Positions 27,572 through 36,819 are shown, counted from the stretch's first letter. The stretch: 64,000 nt of DNA from UBA10649 sp963842725 (GCA_963842725.1 CAWJHN010000004.1:124001-188000), one strand, 5' to 3'. Made by a program: numbers and translations. The notes: generated from the letters alone by a model not told the origin.

Positions 27572-29370
27572 GACAGGGTCCCCGCGTCCTCGGCCACGGA
27601 CACCGAGCGCACCCAGATGACCTGTCCCGGGTCGAGGGTGAGGACGACGTCGGGCCTGCTGACGCGCAGCCCCTCGTCCACGAGCTCGACGCGGTAGCCG
27701 ATGGACTCCACGGAGTACGCGTCCGTGTCCGGCAGGCTGCCCTTGATCTCGGCCGGGTCGAGCTTCTCGCGGGTCACCTGGAAGTGCTCGAGCAGCCGGC
27801 GCTCGAGGTCCTGGGTGATCGCGGCGATAGCGGCTCCGCGCTCGAGTCCGATCGTCTCGACGCCGCGCTCCACCGTGGCGGTGACATCGATCAGGATCCG
27901 GTCCCCGCGTACCTCGACCGTCAGGTCGGCGGGCTCCAGCCGGGCGCGCTTGTTCGCGACCGGCGGGAGGTTGAAGCGGCGCAGCGGGGCGGGCGCGAAG
28001 GCGATGTCGAGGACGGCGTCCAGCAGCCCCTCGACGGCCATGACCGCCGCGACCAGCCGGTTGTAGACCACGGGCTCACCGGGACCCACCTCGCCGATGG
28101 CCGTCAGGAGCGCGGTCTTGGCGTCGTCGGAGAGCCGCTGTCGGCGCTCCTCGCTGAGCTGGAGGTCCGCTGGCGTCAGGACCAGCTTCGCGACGACGGG
28201 GACGAAGGCGTCGGGCGTGGTGAAGACCGGCTCGCCGATCGGGCCGTCGCCGCCGCCGCCGGTGTCCTCTGCGAGCGTAGGCAGGGGCGTGGTCGGTGCC
28301 GGCAGGTTGTGGACGATGCGGACACCGGCGGGTCGGAAGTCCTCGAGGAGCCGGCTGGCGAGGATCGCCGTCGCCTGGGGGACCTCGGCCGCGACCGTGA
28401 CGGTCACGATGCCCGGCGACGTGAGGTGATCCTCCTGGATGAGCACGTCCTGCTCGCGGATGCCGTCGAGGCCGGCCAGGGCGCCGCGGATCGCGCCGAT
28501 GGTCGACCGGCCGCCTGCGTCGAGGGCGCGGCGCACCCGCGAGCGCAGCTCGGCATCGGACTCGGATCCGCCGCCGAAGGACATCGGCTCAGGGTTGAGC
28601 GCCTCCTCCACCCCGAAGATGGGCCGATGGATGACCGTGAGCCGGTGCTCGGCGGCGACGCCGTCCGGACCCGGGGCCTGCGCCCGGACGGGGGCGGCTG
28701 CCGAGAACGTGCCCCGCCGAAGCGAGACCGTCTCGGTCGTCTCCACGGTGACGTTGGGGGCGGCGGCCGTCGACACCACGGTGCCCGCCGGGATGGTGAT
28801 CTCCGCGGGGGCCGGGGTCGAGCGCCGGAACACGACCTCGCCGACGGCGTGCGTCGCCCCACGGCGCTCGAGACCGACGAGCGCGGCGACCTGATCGAGG
28901 TCGCGGCCGGTCGCGGTGTCGACGAATCCGGCCTCGTATACGAGGTCGAGCTGCTGCGACAGGACGGAGAACTCGCGGGCGAAGGACTCGGCGAGGGTCC
29001 GCAGCACACTGCCGGGATTGCGGTCGTTGAGCAGCGGGGGAGTGCCGCCCGGCAGTCGGTCGAAGCCGACCCACACCTCGGTGCCCGGATCGGGCAGGAC
29101 GGAGCCGGGCGGGTTGAAGCCGGGCGCGCCCGCCCAGGTGATCGTCCCGTCCGCAGCGAGCTGGAAGTCCCGACCGCGGACGAAGTCGGCGAAGGCGCCG
29201 CCGGCGATCCCGTGGATCCGCACCGAAGCCGGGCGGACCCGCTCGTGCTCGGCCAGGCGGAACGGCAGCTCGTCGTCGACGTACGTGAAACGCACCCGGC
29301 TGACGCCTCCCGTCAGGTTGGCGAGGAGGTCCTCGACGAAGGTGCCGTAGGGCTCCGCAGCGAAGCTCAT
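27568..29370 (-). CDS. Baseplate J-like wedge protein (gp6/Afp11-like)
   Basis: 600 residues. The central part carries the hallmark GEVVFRRSTPAPAEITIPAG followed by TVVSTAAAPNVTVETTETV, the 'entry requires IPAGT' feature of baseplate J proteins. SESDAELRSRVRRALDAGGR, GAIRGALAGLDGI and VTVTVAAE complete the core. The N-terminus has a dimerisation-like helical segment (SFAREFSVLSQQLDLVYEAG). It forms baseplate wedges around the hub and connects to gp25. Overlaps the gp25 gene by 4 bp. Confidence 0.85.
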   Translation of the reverse strand: MSFAAEPYGTFVEDLLANLTGGVSRVRFTYVDDELPFRLAEHERVRPASVRIHGIAGGAFADFVRGRDFQLAADGTITWAGAPGFNPPGSVLPDPGTEVWVGFDRLPGGTPPLLNDRNPGSVLRTLAESFAREFSVLSQQLDLVYEAGFVDTATGRDLDQVAALVGLERRGATHAVGEVVFRRSTPAPAEITIPAGTVVSTAAAPNVTVETTETVSLRRGTFSAAAPVRAQAPGPDGVAAEHRLTVIHRPIFGVEEALNPEPMSFGGGSESDAELRSRVRRALDAGGRSTIGAIRGALAGLDGIREQDVLIQEDHLTSPGIVTVTVAAEVPQATAILASRLLEDFRPAGVRIVHNLPAPTTPLPTLAEDTGGGGDGPIGEPVFTTPDAFVPVVAKLVLTPADLQLSEERRQRLSDDAKTALLTAIGEVGPGEPVVYNRLVAAVMAVEGLLDAVLDIAFAPAPLRRFNLPPVANKRARLEPADLTVEVRGDRILIDVTATVERGVETIGLERGAAIAAITQDLERRLLEHFQVTREKLDPAEIKGSLPDTDAYSVESIGYRVELVDEGLRVSRPDVVLTLDPGQVIWVRSVSVAEDAGTLS

Positions 29371-29867
29371 GACGCACCTGCCAGGTCGAGGGGCACGACG
29401 AGGTTGAGCGGCTCGTCCTGGTCGAGGAGGCGGATGCGCAGCTCGACGCGGACGACGGAATGCTCGTGCGGAAGCGTCCGCACGACGCAGTGCAGGACCT
29501 TCGCAACACGCGGCTCCTGCCGCAGCGCCTCGAGGACATAGAGCTTGACGAGGTTGCGGGTCCGCTCGGTGTTCGGCTCCCCGATCAGCTCGTGATGGCG
29601 ACTGCCGTAGTCGGGGTGCCCGAGCGCGGTGAGCTCTCCTCGACGGGTCGACAGCCGGTTGACGAGGAACTGGACCGCCGCCGGCACCTCCGAGGCGACG
29701 GAGAGGTCGATGATCTCGCCGCTGAGCCCCGGTCTCCGCGTGGCGGCGAGATCGCTGTCGGTGAAGGAGCCGGACGGTCCCGCCCAGCTGAGCTGGATGT
29801 CGCGCCCCAGGCGTCGGTGAAGGTCCTGGATCTGCGCGTAGGAGCGGCGCACCGGTGCCGGGCTCAT
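29367..29867 (-). CDS. GPW/gp25-family baseplate wedge protein
   Basis: 166 residues. It shows the gp25 core: FLVNRLSTRRGELTALGHPD, YGSRHHELIGEPNTERTRNL, then VKLYVLEALRQEPRVAKVL. gp25 starts sheath polymerisation at the baseplate of contractile tails and injection systems, so its presence beside baseplate J strongly supports a contractile particle. The start codon lies in an ATGA overlap with the PAAR gene. Confidence 0.9.
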   Translation of the reverse strand: MSPAPVRRSYAQIQDLHRRLGRDIQLSWAGPSGSFTDSDLAATRRPGLSGEIIDLSVASEVPAAVQFLVNRLSTRRGELTALGHPDYGSRHHELIGEPNTERTRNLVKLYVLEALRQEPRVAKVLHCVVRTLPHEHSVVRVELRIRLLDQDEPLNLVVPLDLAGAS

Positions 29868-30199
29868 GGCGCGCTCCCGTCGATGACGAAGGGGGCGGCG
29901 GGCGGGCCCACGACCATCAGCACGCCGGGGCCGCTGGGGATCTGGTCGCCCAAGCGGACGAGCGCGGCTCCCGCGACGGTCACTCCCGTCGACGCACCGG
30001 TGGAGCCGATGGTCAGCGGGTAGGGAGCGCCGCTGACCGAGTTGACCATCTGGCAGATCGAGCCCGAGACCGCGACGGGCAGTCCGCCGGCGGTCACGGT
30101 CGACTGCGGCACGGAGATGATCGCGCCGGTGTCCGGCGGACCGGCGGCGCCGGGCGTCACGATGACGACGCAGCCCAGTGACACGGGGGGACCCGACAT
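29864..30199 (-). CDS. PAAR-like spike-tip protein
   Basis: 111 residues, start MSGPPVSLGCVVIVTPGAAG. The pattern of small glycine/proline-rich beta turns (PQSTVTAGGLPVAVSGSICQ, YPLTIGSTGASTGVTVAGAA) is that of PAAR-like proteins that cap the gp5/VgrG needle, as in Afp10. The canonical metal-binding His residues are not obvious. The gene is immediately downstream of the spike gene. It may also carry or position cargo at the tip. Confidence 0.72.
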   Translation of the reverse strand: MSGPPVSLGCVVIVTPGAAGPPDTGAIISVPQSTVTAGGLPVAVSGSICQMVNSVSGAPYPLTIGSTGASTGVTVAGAALVRLGDQIPSGPGVLMVVGPPAAPFVIDGSAP

Positions 30200-30204
30200 C
30201 GCCG

Positions 30205-30855
30205 TCACCCGGCCTTGAACTGGGTCATGCCGGCGATGCTCGTCATCGCGCCCTTCAGGGTCGCCTTGACCGAAGCCTCGAGGGTCGCGTTCGCACTGGC
30301 CTTGATCGCGACGTTGCCCTGCGCCTCCAGCGTCAGATTGCCCTTCGCGCTGAGCGTGATGTCGCCCTCGGCCTCGAGCGAGATGCCGCCGCCGGACTCG
30401 ATGACGACCTTCGTCCCGCCCATGTCGACGGTGACGGTGTCGTCCTTCACGGTCAGCAGGTTCCCGTTCGGAAGCCGGATCTCCAGCCGACGTGCGCCAC
30501 CTCCCGCGTCCGGCACCTCGTAGACGAGCTCGTCCGGCTTCGCGTCGGGCGACGGCACGTCGGCCGCATGGATCGTGCCCAGCAGGACCGGGCCATTGAC
30601 GTCGCCGTCCAGGAATCCGAGCACGACCAGGTCGCCCACCCTCGGCAGCGCGGACAGTCCGGGCCGCGCGACGGCGACCGGGACGTGCTGCAGCACCAGT
30701 TCCGATCCGTGCAGCCGGACGTTGCAGTCCAGGTGGTGGTCGCCGCTCCCGCCCTCGTTGCTGAACGCCTCGGTGACGACGCCCAGCGCCAGGGAGCGGT
30801 GTGCTGCCAGCTCGCGTCGCGCCACCTCGGACATGACTCCGACGAAGGTGCTCAT
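30205..30855 (-). CDS. gp5/gpV-like central spike protein (OB-fold plus beta-helix)
   Basis: 216 residues. The N-terminal half has an OB-fold core (LSALPRVGDLVVLGFLDGDV, NGPVLLGTIH), as in gpV/VgrG. From ~125 on a repetitive beta-helix is evident: LEIRLPNGNLLTVKDDTVTV, then short repeats SLEAEGDITLSAKGNLTLEA and QGNVAIKASANATLEASVKA. This forms the trimeric membrane-piercing needle. With the preceding hub gene it corresponds to a split VgrG. Overlaps that gene by 4 bp. Confidence 0.87.
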   Translation of the reverse strand: MSTFVGVMSEVARRELAAHRSLALGVVTEAFSNEGGSGDHHLDCNVRLHGSELVLQHVPVAVARPGLSALPRVGDLVVLGFLDGDVNGPVLLGTIHAADVPSPDAKPDELVYEVPDAGGGARRLEIRLPNGNLLTVKDDTVTVDMGGTKVVIESGGGISLEAEGDITLSAKGNLTLEAQGNVAIKASANATLEASVKATLKGAMTSIAGMTQFKAG

Positions 30856-31853
30856 GTGTCCCCCTCGAGCAGCAGGTCGCAGGTGTAGCCGGTTCCCGCG
30901 TCGAGTACGTGCCGTGCCCACAGCACCCGGTAGTCCTGGCCGCGGGCCTTGACCGTGCCTCCGGCACGCAGGTCGGCGCGGCCGGGGACGGTGATCCGCG
31001 CGGTCCGGGCCCTCCGCTGGGCGGCGGCCGTCCGGGCCCTCGTCGCGACGTCGGCCGCCTCCTGCGTCCTCAGCGTCGGGTCCACCTGCACCGGCACGCC
31101 GGACCCCGGATCGGGCTCCGTCACCAGCAGCCCGGGCTTGGCGCCCATCGGCGTCAGCAGGTCCGTCGTCGTCGAGGGCGCGCGCGGTCCGATGCGGAAG
31201 GCAAGGAGCTCGGCGCCCTCGCGAAGCTCCTGGGTCGCACCCAGTCCGACGAGGGCGGCCGCTCCGGCGAGTGCACCCCCGAGTCCACCGGTTCCCGCGC
31301 CAGGGATGGGCGTGAAGCAGACGCTGCCGTCCGGGCGCGTGGTCACCTGGCAGCCGCTCAGGCGCGCCAGGACGTGCAGATGGCCCCAGACGGACCGCCG
31401 CGGGTCGATGTGCAGGACGGGCACGCCGAGCGATGCGTCGACGTCGCCAGCATCGACACCGCCCTCGCCGAGCAGGTCCGACACGACGTCGCCCACGGTC
31501 CGGTCGACGTAGGACCGGCCGACGTAGGTCGAGGAGAGCCGACGGCTGGGCGCGTACCCGGTGACGAGAGCCCCCCAGGCCGTGGTGTCGGTGCCCGCGA
31601 CGTCGACGGTCAGCACGTCATCGACCGCGTCGCCGTCCCCGAGACCGACCGTCAGGACGGCCCCCGGCTCCGCGGCCGCCAGTGCCGAACCGCGCCACAG
31701 GGCCACCTCCACGCGGTCATGGGCCTCGTCGACCGAGAGCTCCACGACGAGGCGGCGAACGGCACCCTGCGCGGCGGTGAGAGCGGAGCCGCCCAGGGAC
31801 GCGGCGCCGCCGCCCTCGAGGAGGAGCGACGCGGTGGGCCGTTGCAGGGTCAC
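30852..31853 (-). CDS. gp27/gpD-like baseplate hub protein
   Basis: 333 residues from a GTG that overlaps the upstream TGA. Hub-type beta-barrel features: VEVALWRGSALAAAEPGAVL early, then YAPSRRLSSTYVGRSYVDRT and VGDVVSDLLGEGGVDAGDV, as in phage late-control gpD and VgrG N-domains. WGHLHVLARLSGCQVTTRPD, then the closing VKARGQDYRVLWARHVLDAG, are also typical. It seats the spike on the tube. The equivalent of the N-terminal half of VgrG/Afp8, here as a separate gene. Confidence 0.8.
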   Translation of the reverse strand: MTLQRPTASLLLEGGGAASLGGSALTAAQGAVRRLVVELSVDEAHDRVEVALWRGSALAAAEPGAVLTVGLGDGDAVDDVLTVDVAGTDTTAWGALVTGYAPSRRLSSTYVGRSYVDRTVGDVVSDLLGEGGVDAGDVDASLGVPVLHIDPRRSVWGHLHVLARLSGCQVTTRPDGSVCFTPIPGAGTGGLGGALAGAAALVGLGATQELREGAELLAFRIGPRAPSTTTDLLTPMGAKPGLLVTEPDPGSGVPVQVDPTLRTQEAADVATRARTAAAQRRARTARITVPGRADLRAGGTVKARGQDYRVLWARHVLDAGTGYTCDLLLEGDT

Positions 31854-32962
31854 CCGGGGCCTCCCTCGAGCCCGAACTGCTCCGCCTCGCGGCGCAGCAG
31901 TTCGGACAGGGCGAGCTGCACGACGTCCATGGAGAACTCGGGGACGGTGCTGACCGGCGCCAGGTCCGCGAAGGCCGCACGGCTCGACATGACGGGCGTC
32001 GACCACGAAGGCCCGGGCAGCGGGGGCGCCGGGACCGCGGGATCCGATGCGGCGCCGGGCGCCTGCCATCGTCCGAGGAGTTCGCCGAGGGCGCCGGCGT
32101 CGGACCCGACGTGATTGACCGGGACCGCCGGTGCGCCGCCACGATGCGCGTCGGCAGCGGGGCGGGAGGTCAGCGGTGTGGCTGGACCGCCCGCAACGAG
32201 GGGGTCGGCGCCGCGGGCCGCCGAGTCGGTCCCGTGGGCCGCGACGCGGGGTCGACCGTCGATCCCCGCGGCAGCGGCCAGGGCTGCCGTGCCCATCCGG
32301 CCAGGCGTCGGGCCGGCCGCCGCAGCGGACTCGTTGGCGGACAAGGCCAGCGACGGATGGATGGGGCTGCCGGGTCCCCCGACATGCCCTCCTCGCGGGC
32401 CGGGTGCGCCGGCCGGATGGTGCGCATCGGCCCCGTTCCGCTGCCCTGCGGCCAGAGTCGGACGCTGCTCGGAGCCGGTCGGTGGATCGGGCTGCGGCCT
32501 CGGACGTGCGGTCGTCGAACGAGCCGCAGCCGACCGTGCCGCTGCCGAGCCAACGACCCCTGCCGCTGGTCCTGGGCCGGGGTCGGAGGACAGGGAGGGC
32601 CTGGTGCGAGGCCCGTCCGACGCGGCAAGGACTGCTGACGACGACGGGCCGAGGCTCCCGCGGACGGGCGCGGGCCGCCGAGCCGAGGAACGCCGCGTCG
32701 TGGCGTCGTCAGTGCCGGGTGAGGACAGCGCGGCGCTCTCAGCGAGCACGTCGAGCGAGGGCGCGGCGGCCCGGAGCGCCGCGAGTGGATTCGCCAGGGC
32801 GGCCAGGCGTCGTGGCCGGACCAGTGACTCCGTGCGCAGTGATGCGGCCCGGATCGACGTTGCGGTTCGGGCGATCGAGCGCCCGCCGATGGCGCTGCGC
32901 CACACGCCATCGGCACTCTGCGCCCCGCCGCTGCGCACTGCCACGGCACCGCCGGTGTTCAT
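31850..32962 (-). CDS. Disordered Ala/Pro/Ser/Arg-rich protein of the tail operon (370 aa)
   Basis: Start MNTGGAVAVRSGGAQSADGV in an ATGA overlap with the upstream gene. Most of the chain is low complexity (SAAARSAAARSTTARPRPQP, then DPPTGSEQRPTLAAGQRNGA) with no fold signature. The ordered ends stand out: a basic N-terminal helix around LVRPRRLAALANPLAALRAA and a C-terminal helix VVQLALSELLRREAEQFGLE. The position between a chaperone-like protein and the hub fits a baseplate or tape-measure accessory. Despite the unusual composition it is tightly coupled on both sides, so it is a real gene. Confidence 0.65.
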   Translation of the reverse strand: MNTGGAVAVRSGGAQSADGVWRSAIGGRSIARTATSIRAASLRTESLVRPRRLAALANPLAALRAAAPSLDVLAESAALSSPGTDDATTRRSSARRPAPVRGSLGPSSSAVLAASDGPRTRPSLSSDPGPGPAAGVVGSAAARSAAARSTTARPRPQPDPPTGSEQRPTLAAGQRNGADAHHPAGAPGPRGGHVGGPGSPIHPSLALSANESAAAAGPTPGRMGTAALAAAAGIDGRPRVAAHGTDSAARGADPLVAGGPATPLTSRPAADAHRGGAPAVPVNHVGSDAGALGELLGRWQAPGAASDPAVPAPPLPGPSWSTPVMSSRAAFADLAPVSTVPEFSMDVVQLALSELLRREAEQFGLEGGPG

Positions 32963-33426
32963 GGCCGGTCCCCCCTCCCGAGCATCTCGAGGTACAGCAG
33001 CACCTGGCCGACCGTGAGCTCCGCGCACCGGTCCGGCGTCCAGCCGAACTCACGCGACAGCACGAAGCACGCGCGTGCCAGCGGCGCGTGCACGGCCTCG
33101 TCGAGGTCGTCGCCGCCGAGGGACAGGCCACTCGTGCGGTTGACCTCGGCGAGCAGGAACTCCACCAGGCCGGCCGGCAGGCGGTGGACCTCGTCGAGAC
33201 TCAGCGCGGGCTCCACCAGCGCCTGCTGGACCATCAGGGCGCTGGCCAGCTCGCCGTCGTCGCCCGCGGCTCGGTGCAGGCGCATCACGTCGGACAGGAC
33301 GAGCGGCCGCAGCACGACCTCTCCCCCCGCGTCGGGGTCCGCGCCCGGCACCAGGTGTGCGGGCACCGTGATGCGGTGGGTCAGGCTCGCACCGGCGAGG
33401 AGGTCCTCGGTCGTCAGTGTGGGCAT
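32959..33426 (-). CDS. Helical tail-assembly protein (155 aa)
   Basis: Opens LTTEDLLAGASLTHRITVPA, then VLRPLVLSDVMRLHRAAGDD, and ends ELTVGQVLLYLEMLGRGDRP; helical and acidic. In phage tails a small helical assembly chaperone is encoded directly after the tube gene, and the order tube / this protein / disordered protein / hub fits that scheme. Function is inferred from position. Overlaps the next gene by 4 bp. Confidence 0.55.
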   Translation of the reverse strand: MPTLTTEDLLAGASLTHRITVPAHLVPGADPDAGGEVVLRPLVLSDVMRLHRAAGDDGELASALMVQQALVEPALSLDEVHRLPAGLVEFLLAEVNRTSGLSLGGDDLDEAVHAPLARACFVLSREFGWTPDRCAELTVGQVLLYLEMLGRGDRP

Positions 33427-33442
33427 GGCGACTCGTCTCGCG

Positions 33443-33952
33443 TCACGACGGCGAGTCGTCCTGGACCGAGATCCAGAGCGCCTTGAAGGACACCTGCTCC
33501 ATGATGAAGTCGTCCTCGGGCATGGCGTAGCTCCAGCCGTCGATCTTCACGCCGTGCACCGTGAGCGTGGATCGCGCCCCGGGCTTGGCGGGATTCTCGA
33601 GCAGCAGGCTCAGGTTGAAGCTCGGGCTCACGAAGGCGCCGGCGGGCCGCGTGCCGGCGGCGCCATCCCCGAGCATGAGCCGAAGCAGCGCGCCGTTGAT
33701 GTGCGCCCGGCCCATGGTGCCGCTGACGTTGACGTTCCCCGGCCGGAGTTCGGTCGCGTACCGCTGGCCGACCTCGTGGAACGGACGCAGCTCCGAGGTG
33801 ACCTGCACGGTCACGTTCGACGCGCGGCCGATGGGCGAGAGGCCGAAGGCATCCGAGACGCCGAGGGCGGCCTGCCCCTCGGGGGAGTCGGCGTCGTCGA
33901 CGGCCACGGTGATCGAGCCGTCCATGCCGGTGAAGACATTGGTGTTGGGCAT
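33443..33952 (-). CDS. Tail tube protein
   Basis: 169 residues, normal for a contractile-system inner tube. Starts MPNTNVFTGMDGSITVAVDD after GGAG; beta-rich with the tube pattern YATELRPGNVNVSGTMGRAH and a C-terminal strand pair GWSYAMPEDDFIMEQVSFKA. It lies immediately after the sheath gene. Only one tube gene is present, whereas Afp/PVC systems have two or three paralogues. It polymerises on the hub and forms the conduit. Confidence 0.8.
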   Translation of the reverse strand: MPNTNVFTGMDGSITVAVDDADSPEGQAALGVSDAFGLSPIGRASNVTVQVTSELRPFHEVGQRYATELRPGNVNVSGTMGRAHINGALLRLMLGDGAAGTRPAGAFVSPSFNLSLLLENPAKPGARSTLTVHGVKIDGWSYAMPEDDFIMEQVSFKALWISVQDDSPS

Positions 33953-33965
33953 GAGTACTCCTGAC

Positions 33966-35372
33966 TCACTCGAGGTTCATGGTCACGCGGATGTAGTCGA
34001 TGCTGAACGTCGGCTTGAGGTTCATGACCACCGAGCAGATGCCGGCGATCTCCTGTGCCCGCGTCGCGGTGACCGAGAGGTCGTAGCCCGTGAGCATCTC
34101 GTCCAGCACCATCTGCGACAGGAAGCCGTCGAGTGTCGCGCGCAGCGCCGCGCGGACACGGGGGTTGTTGAGCCGGCCGATGTAGGGGTCGGACCCCCTG
34201 CGCACGCCCGCCTTCGCGTAGTCGACCGTGCGCCGCACGCTGATCTGGCTGAACGGCGGGGCCGACGTCGTGATGCCGCGGACCGCCTGGGTGCCGTACT
34301 TCTGGCGTACCACGAGGACCTGCGCGCCGAGCAGCGTCGAGACGGTGCCGGTCGAGTAGCGCACGTCCGGAGTGGCGGGCAGTGTCTTGTTCGTCAGGCT
34401 CACATGGGGCGCGAGCGTCGCCAGCTTGCCGGCGACGACGGCCGCGAGGTATGACGGCGGCAGCGTGTCGTCGCCGTCCGTCATGCCGGGGGCGACCAGG
34501 ACGACGCGGTCGTTCTCCAGCGCGGCGGCGTCCGCGATCACCGCGCTCGCGTCGGTGGCAGTGCCGGGTGCGTCGGCACCGAGGATCGCGATCCGCTCCC
34601 GGCCGTCGTTGAGAGTCCGCTGCAGGTGGCCCTGGACGACGTTGCCCACCTGCTTCGCGCTGAATCCCGCAGCGACCAGGATGTTGACCGGCTGGTCCTC
34701 GAGCACCGCGAGGGCGTCGGAGAACTGCGAGACGGTGAGGTCGGCACCGTCGGCCCCCCCGGCCAGCGGCGTCGCCGGGATGCTGGTGAGCAGGGCCGAC
34801 TGGTGGTCGAGGCCGCTGGCCGTGACGAGCGACGAGGTCGCCAGCGCCGCGAACACCTCCCCGGCGTTCGCCCCAGCGAAGACCTCGCTGCGACGTCGGT
34901 ACGTGACGGTGAGCTGGCAGGGGTCGGGGGCCGTCGCGTCCGTGACGACCTTGACGGTGACGTCCTGGCCCCAGGTGCCACTGCTGCCGTCGCCACCGGA
35001 TCCCTTCGCGGAGAGCGTGAACGCCTTGCCATCGGCCGAGGCGACGTCGAGTGTCGCCGGCTCGGCGTCGCCGTTGGCGGCACGGACGGCGAGGACGTTC
35101 ATCGCACCGCCCTCGAAGGCCTGCTTCAGGGTTCGCACCAGCGTCAGCGGGCTCCCGTCCAGCCGCGGGGCGGAGAAGCTGTCCGGCTGGCCGTACAGGT
35201 CGATGGCATCGGACAGGGAGCTGAGCGTCCGGACCTCCCCGATCGGACCGCGAGACGCGGTTCCGACGATGCCGATGTTCCCGGTCACGATGCCGCCGAC
35301 ACCGATCAGACCCTCGGCACGCACCTCGATGTAGGTGCCGGGGATCACCATCTCAGCGATGGACTCACTCAT
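33966..35372 (-). CDS. Contractile tail sheath protein
   Basis: 468 residues. N-terminus: EMVIPGTYIEVRAEGLIGVG then NIGIVGTASRGPIGEVRTLS, the handshake-domain sheath signature. The C-terminal core is conserved: YGTQAVRGITTSAPPFSQIS, VRRTVDYAKAGVRRGSDPYI, NNPRVRAALRATLDGFLSQM, ending in the extended strand FSIDYIRVTMNLE that interlocks subunits. A single sheath gene defines the particle as contractile. The ATG overlaps the preceding stop. Confidence 0.92.
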   Translation of the reverse strand: MSESIAEMVIPGTYIEVRAEGLIGVGGIVTGNIGIVGTASRGPIGEVRTLSSLSDAIDLYGQPDSFSAPRLDGSPLTLVRTLKQAFEGGAMNVLAVRAANGDAEPATLDVASADGKAFTLSAKGSGGDGSSGTWGQDVTVKVVTDATAPDPCQLTVTYRRRSEVFAGANAGEVFAALATSSLVTASGLDHQSALLTSIPATPLAGGADGADLTVSQFSDALAVLEDQPVNILVAAGFSAKQVGNVVQGHLQRTLNDGRERIAILGADAPGTATDASAVIADAAALENDRVVLVAPGMTDGDDTLPPSYLAAVVAGKLATLAPHVSLTNKTLPATPDVRYSTGTVSTLLGAQVLVVRQKYGTQAVRGITTSAPPFSQISVRRTVDYAKAGVRRGSDPYIGRLNNPRVRAALRATLDGFLSQMVLDEMLTGYDLSVTATRAQEIAGICSVVMNLKPTFSIDYIRVTMNLE

Positions 35373-36223
35373 CCTTGACCCTCCTTACGGGTTCTGACGA
35401 TGTCGAACGACTCGGTCCTGGTCTGGCCGTCCTCGGCCGCGCGCAGCGTGACTGCGACGTCGGCGATCACGCCGCCGCCGGACGTCAGCAGCGGCTGCTC
35501 CACCTCGGCGTCGAAGGCGTAGCCGAGCTCCTGGCCGCGGGACTGGTCGGGCATACCGACGGCCAGCCGGGTCGTGCTGCCCCATGTGACCGGCGCGAGC
35601 CGGATGGCCGGGTCGGGCGTGGCCAGCACGTCCGCCACCCGCCGGGTCAATGCGCGCAGCGCGTCACGGTCAGCGGCGACGACGACGGAGAGGTGGCCCT
35701 GGAAGCGGCTGACGACCACGTCCCAGAGGCCGACGAAGTAGCCGACGCGAAGGATTCCGGTGGGCGGCAGCGGCTGCCCGAAGGCGAGCAGGCCGCCGCT
35801 GACGTCGAGCCGGACCTGGCGGCCGACGGGTGGGGCCGCGACCACCGGCCAGTCCGACGCGTCGCGCACGGTGAGGTCGGTGGCCGTGAACGGATCGTCC
35901 GACGTGCCGTCGGCCCGGACGAGCGGGCCGTGCGGGAGCACCAGGGTGCGACGATCCGGTGGGACGAGAAGCAGCGTCTCGCCGCCGCCGAGGTGCAGCA
36001 CCGGGCTCGCGAGATCGACCTCGAGGGTCACCGGGAGCGCCCCGCTGCGGGTGCCTCTCGGCACCCGCCCGACGCCGCCGAGTCGACTGCTCACATCGGT
36101 GAGCCCGAGGGTCACGGCGGGGAGCTGTCCGCTGTCCGGGGTCGCGTCGCCGATCGCCGTGCCCGCGTCGAGGCGGTCGCTCAGGCGCTGCGTCAGGTGA
36201 TCCACGACGACGGCCAGGGTCAT
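35369..36223 (-). CDS. Putative tail terminator / Pvc16-like protein (284 aa)
   Basis: Starts MTLAVVVDHLTQRLSDRLDA; the N-terminal ~180 residues (LPAVTLGLTDVSSRLGGVGR, then LPVTLEVDLASP) resemble the DUF4255/Pvc16_N or gp3 tail-terminator arrangement that caps tube and sheath. A second beta-rich half follows (GILRVGYFVGLWDVVVSRFQ). It directly precedes the sheath gene, unlike Afp where the terminator closes the operon. Assignment is by style and position; start in an ATGA overlap. Confidence 0.5.
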   Translation of the reverse strand: MTLAVVVDHLTQRLSDRLDAGTAIGDATPDSGQLPAVTLGLTDVSSRLGGVGRVPRGTRSGALPVTLEVDLASPVLHLGGGETLLLVPPDRRTLVLPHGPLVRADGTSDDPFTATDLTVRDASDWPVVAAPPVGRQVRLDVSGGLLAFGQPLPPTGILRVGYFVGLWDVVVSRFQGHLSVVVAADRDALRALTRRVADVLATPDPAIRLAPVTWGSTTRLAVGMPDQSRGQELGYAFDAEVEQPLLTSGGGVIADVAVTLRAAEDGQTRTESFDIVRTRKEGQG

Positions 36224-36819
36224 GTGCCCACCCCCAGCGCCGCGCCGAGGTCGTCGAGCATGGCCGGCACTCGGCCGACGGCCGCCTGCACCGAGTCCAT
36301 GGCGGGCCGGATCGCCTCGGTGGGATCGGCGAGGCCGGGTATGCCGCCGAGCAGGGACGGCAGGTCCATGGCGTCCATCAGCGAGCCGGCGAGATCGGAC
36401 AGCTCGCCGAGCACATCGTCGGGCAGCTCCGGGAGGCCGGCGGGTGGTGGCGGCGGTTCGACGTACTGCCGCAGCACGATGCGGTAGCCGGTGTCGCCGG
36501 CCTGCTCGCGCGTCTCGACGATCTCGAACGAGACGATGACGACGTTCTCCAGTTCGCTGCTCTCGACGATGTCGGCGACGAAGGGCAGTGGCTCGCCCGC
36601 GATGAACGCCTCCTGCAGCGAGGTCAGCAGGTCGGAGCGGCGCTGGTCCCCTACGAGGCTCCCGGTGATCGCGACGGTGAGGCTCTGCGTCCCCATGTCC
36701 TGATGCAGGTCGCCGGCCAGCCCGGGAACGCCGAGCCTGGCCAGGCGTCGTGACTCGAGCAGGTCGACCCGCTCGACGCACGGCAGTTCCCACTCGCCGA
36801 GCATCGGCCGCACGATCAT
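36220..36819 (-). CDS. Baseplate/tail protein of the injection locus (199 aa)
   Basis: Strong GAGGAGG 6-7 bp before the ATG. The sequence GEWELPCVERVDLLESRRLA, LTVAITGSLVGDQRRSDLLT and FVADIVESSELENVVIVSFE resembles phage tail proteins of the DNA-circulation (gp43-like) or Afp7 baseplate type. A proline spacer (YVEPPPPPAGLPELP) and a helical tail follow. No LysM repeat is visible. It is the first clearly structural gene of the operon. Confidence 0.55.
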   Translation of the reverse strand: MIVRPMLGEWELPCVERVDLLESRRLARLGVPGLAGDLHQDMGTQSLTVAITGSLVGDQRRSDLLTSLQEAFIAGEPLPFVADIVESSELENVVIVSFEIVETREQAGDTGYRIVLRQYVEPPPPPAGLPELPDDVLGELSDLAGSLMDAMDLPSLLGGIPGLADPTEAIRPAMDSVQAAVGRVPAMLDDLGAALGVGT

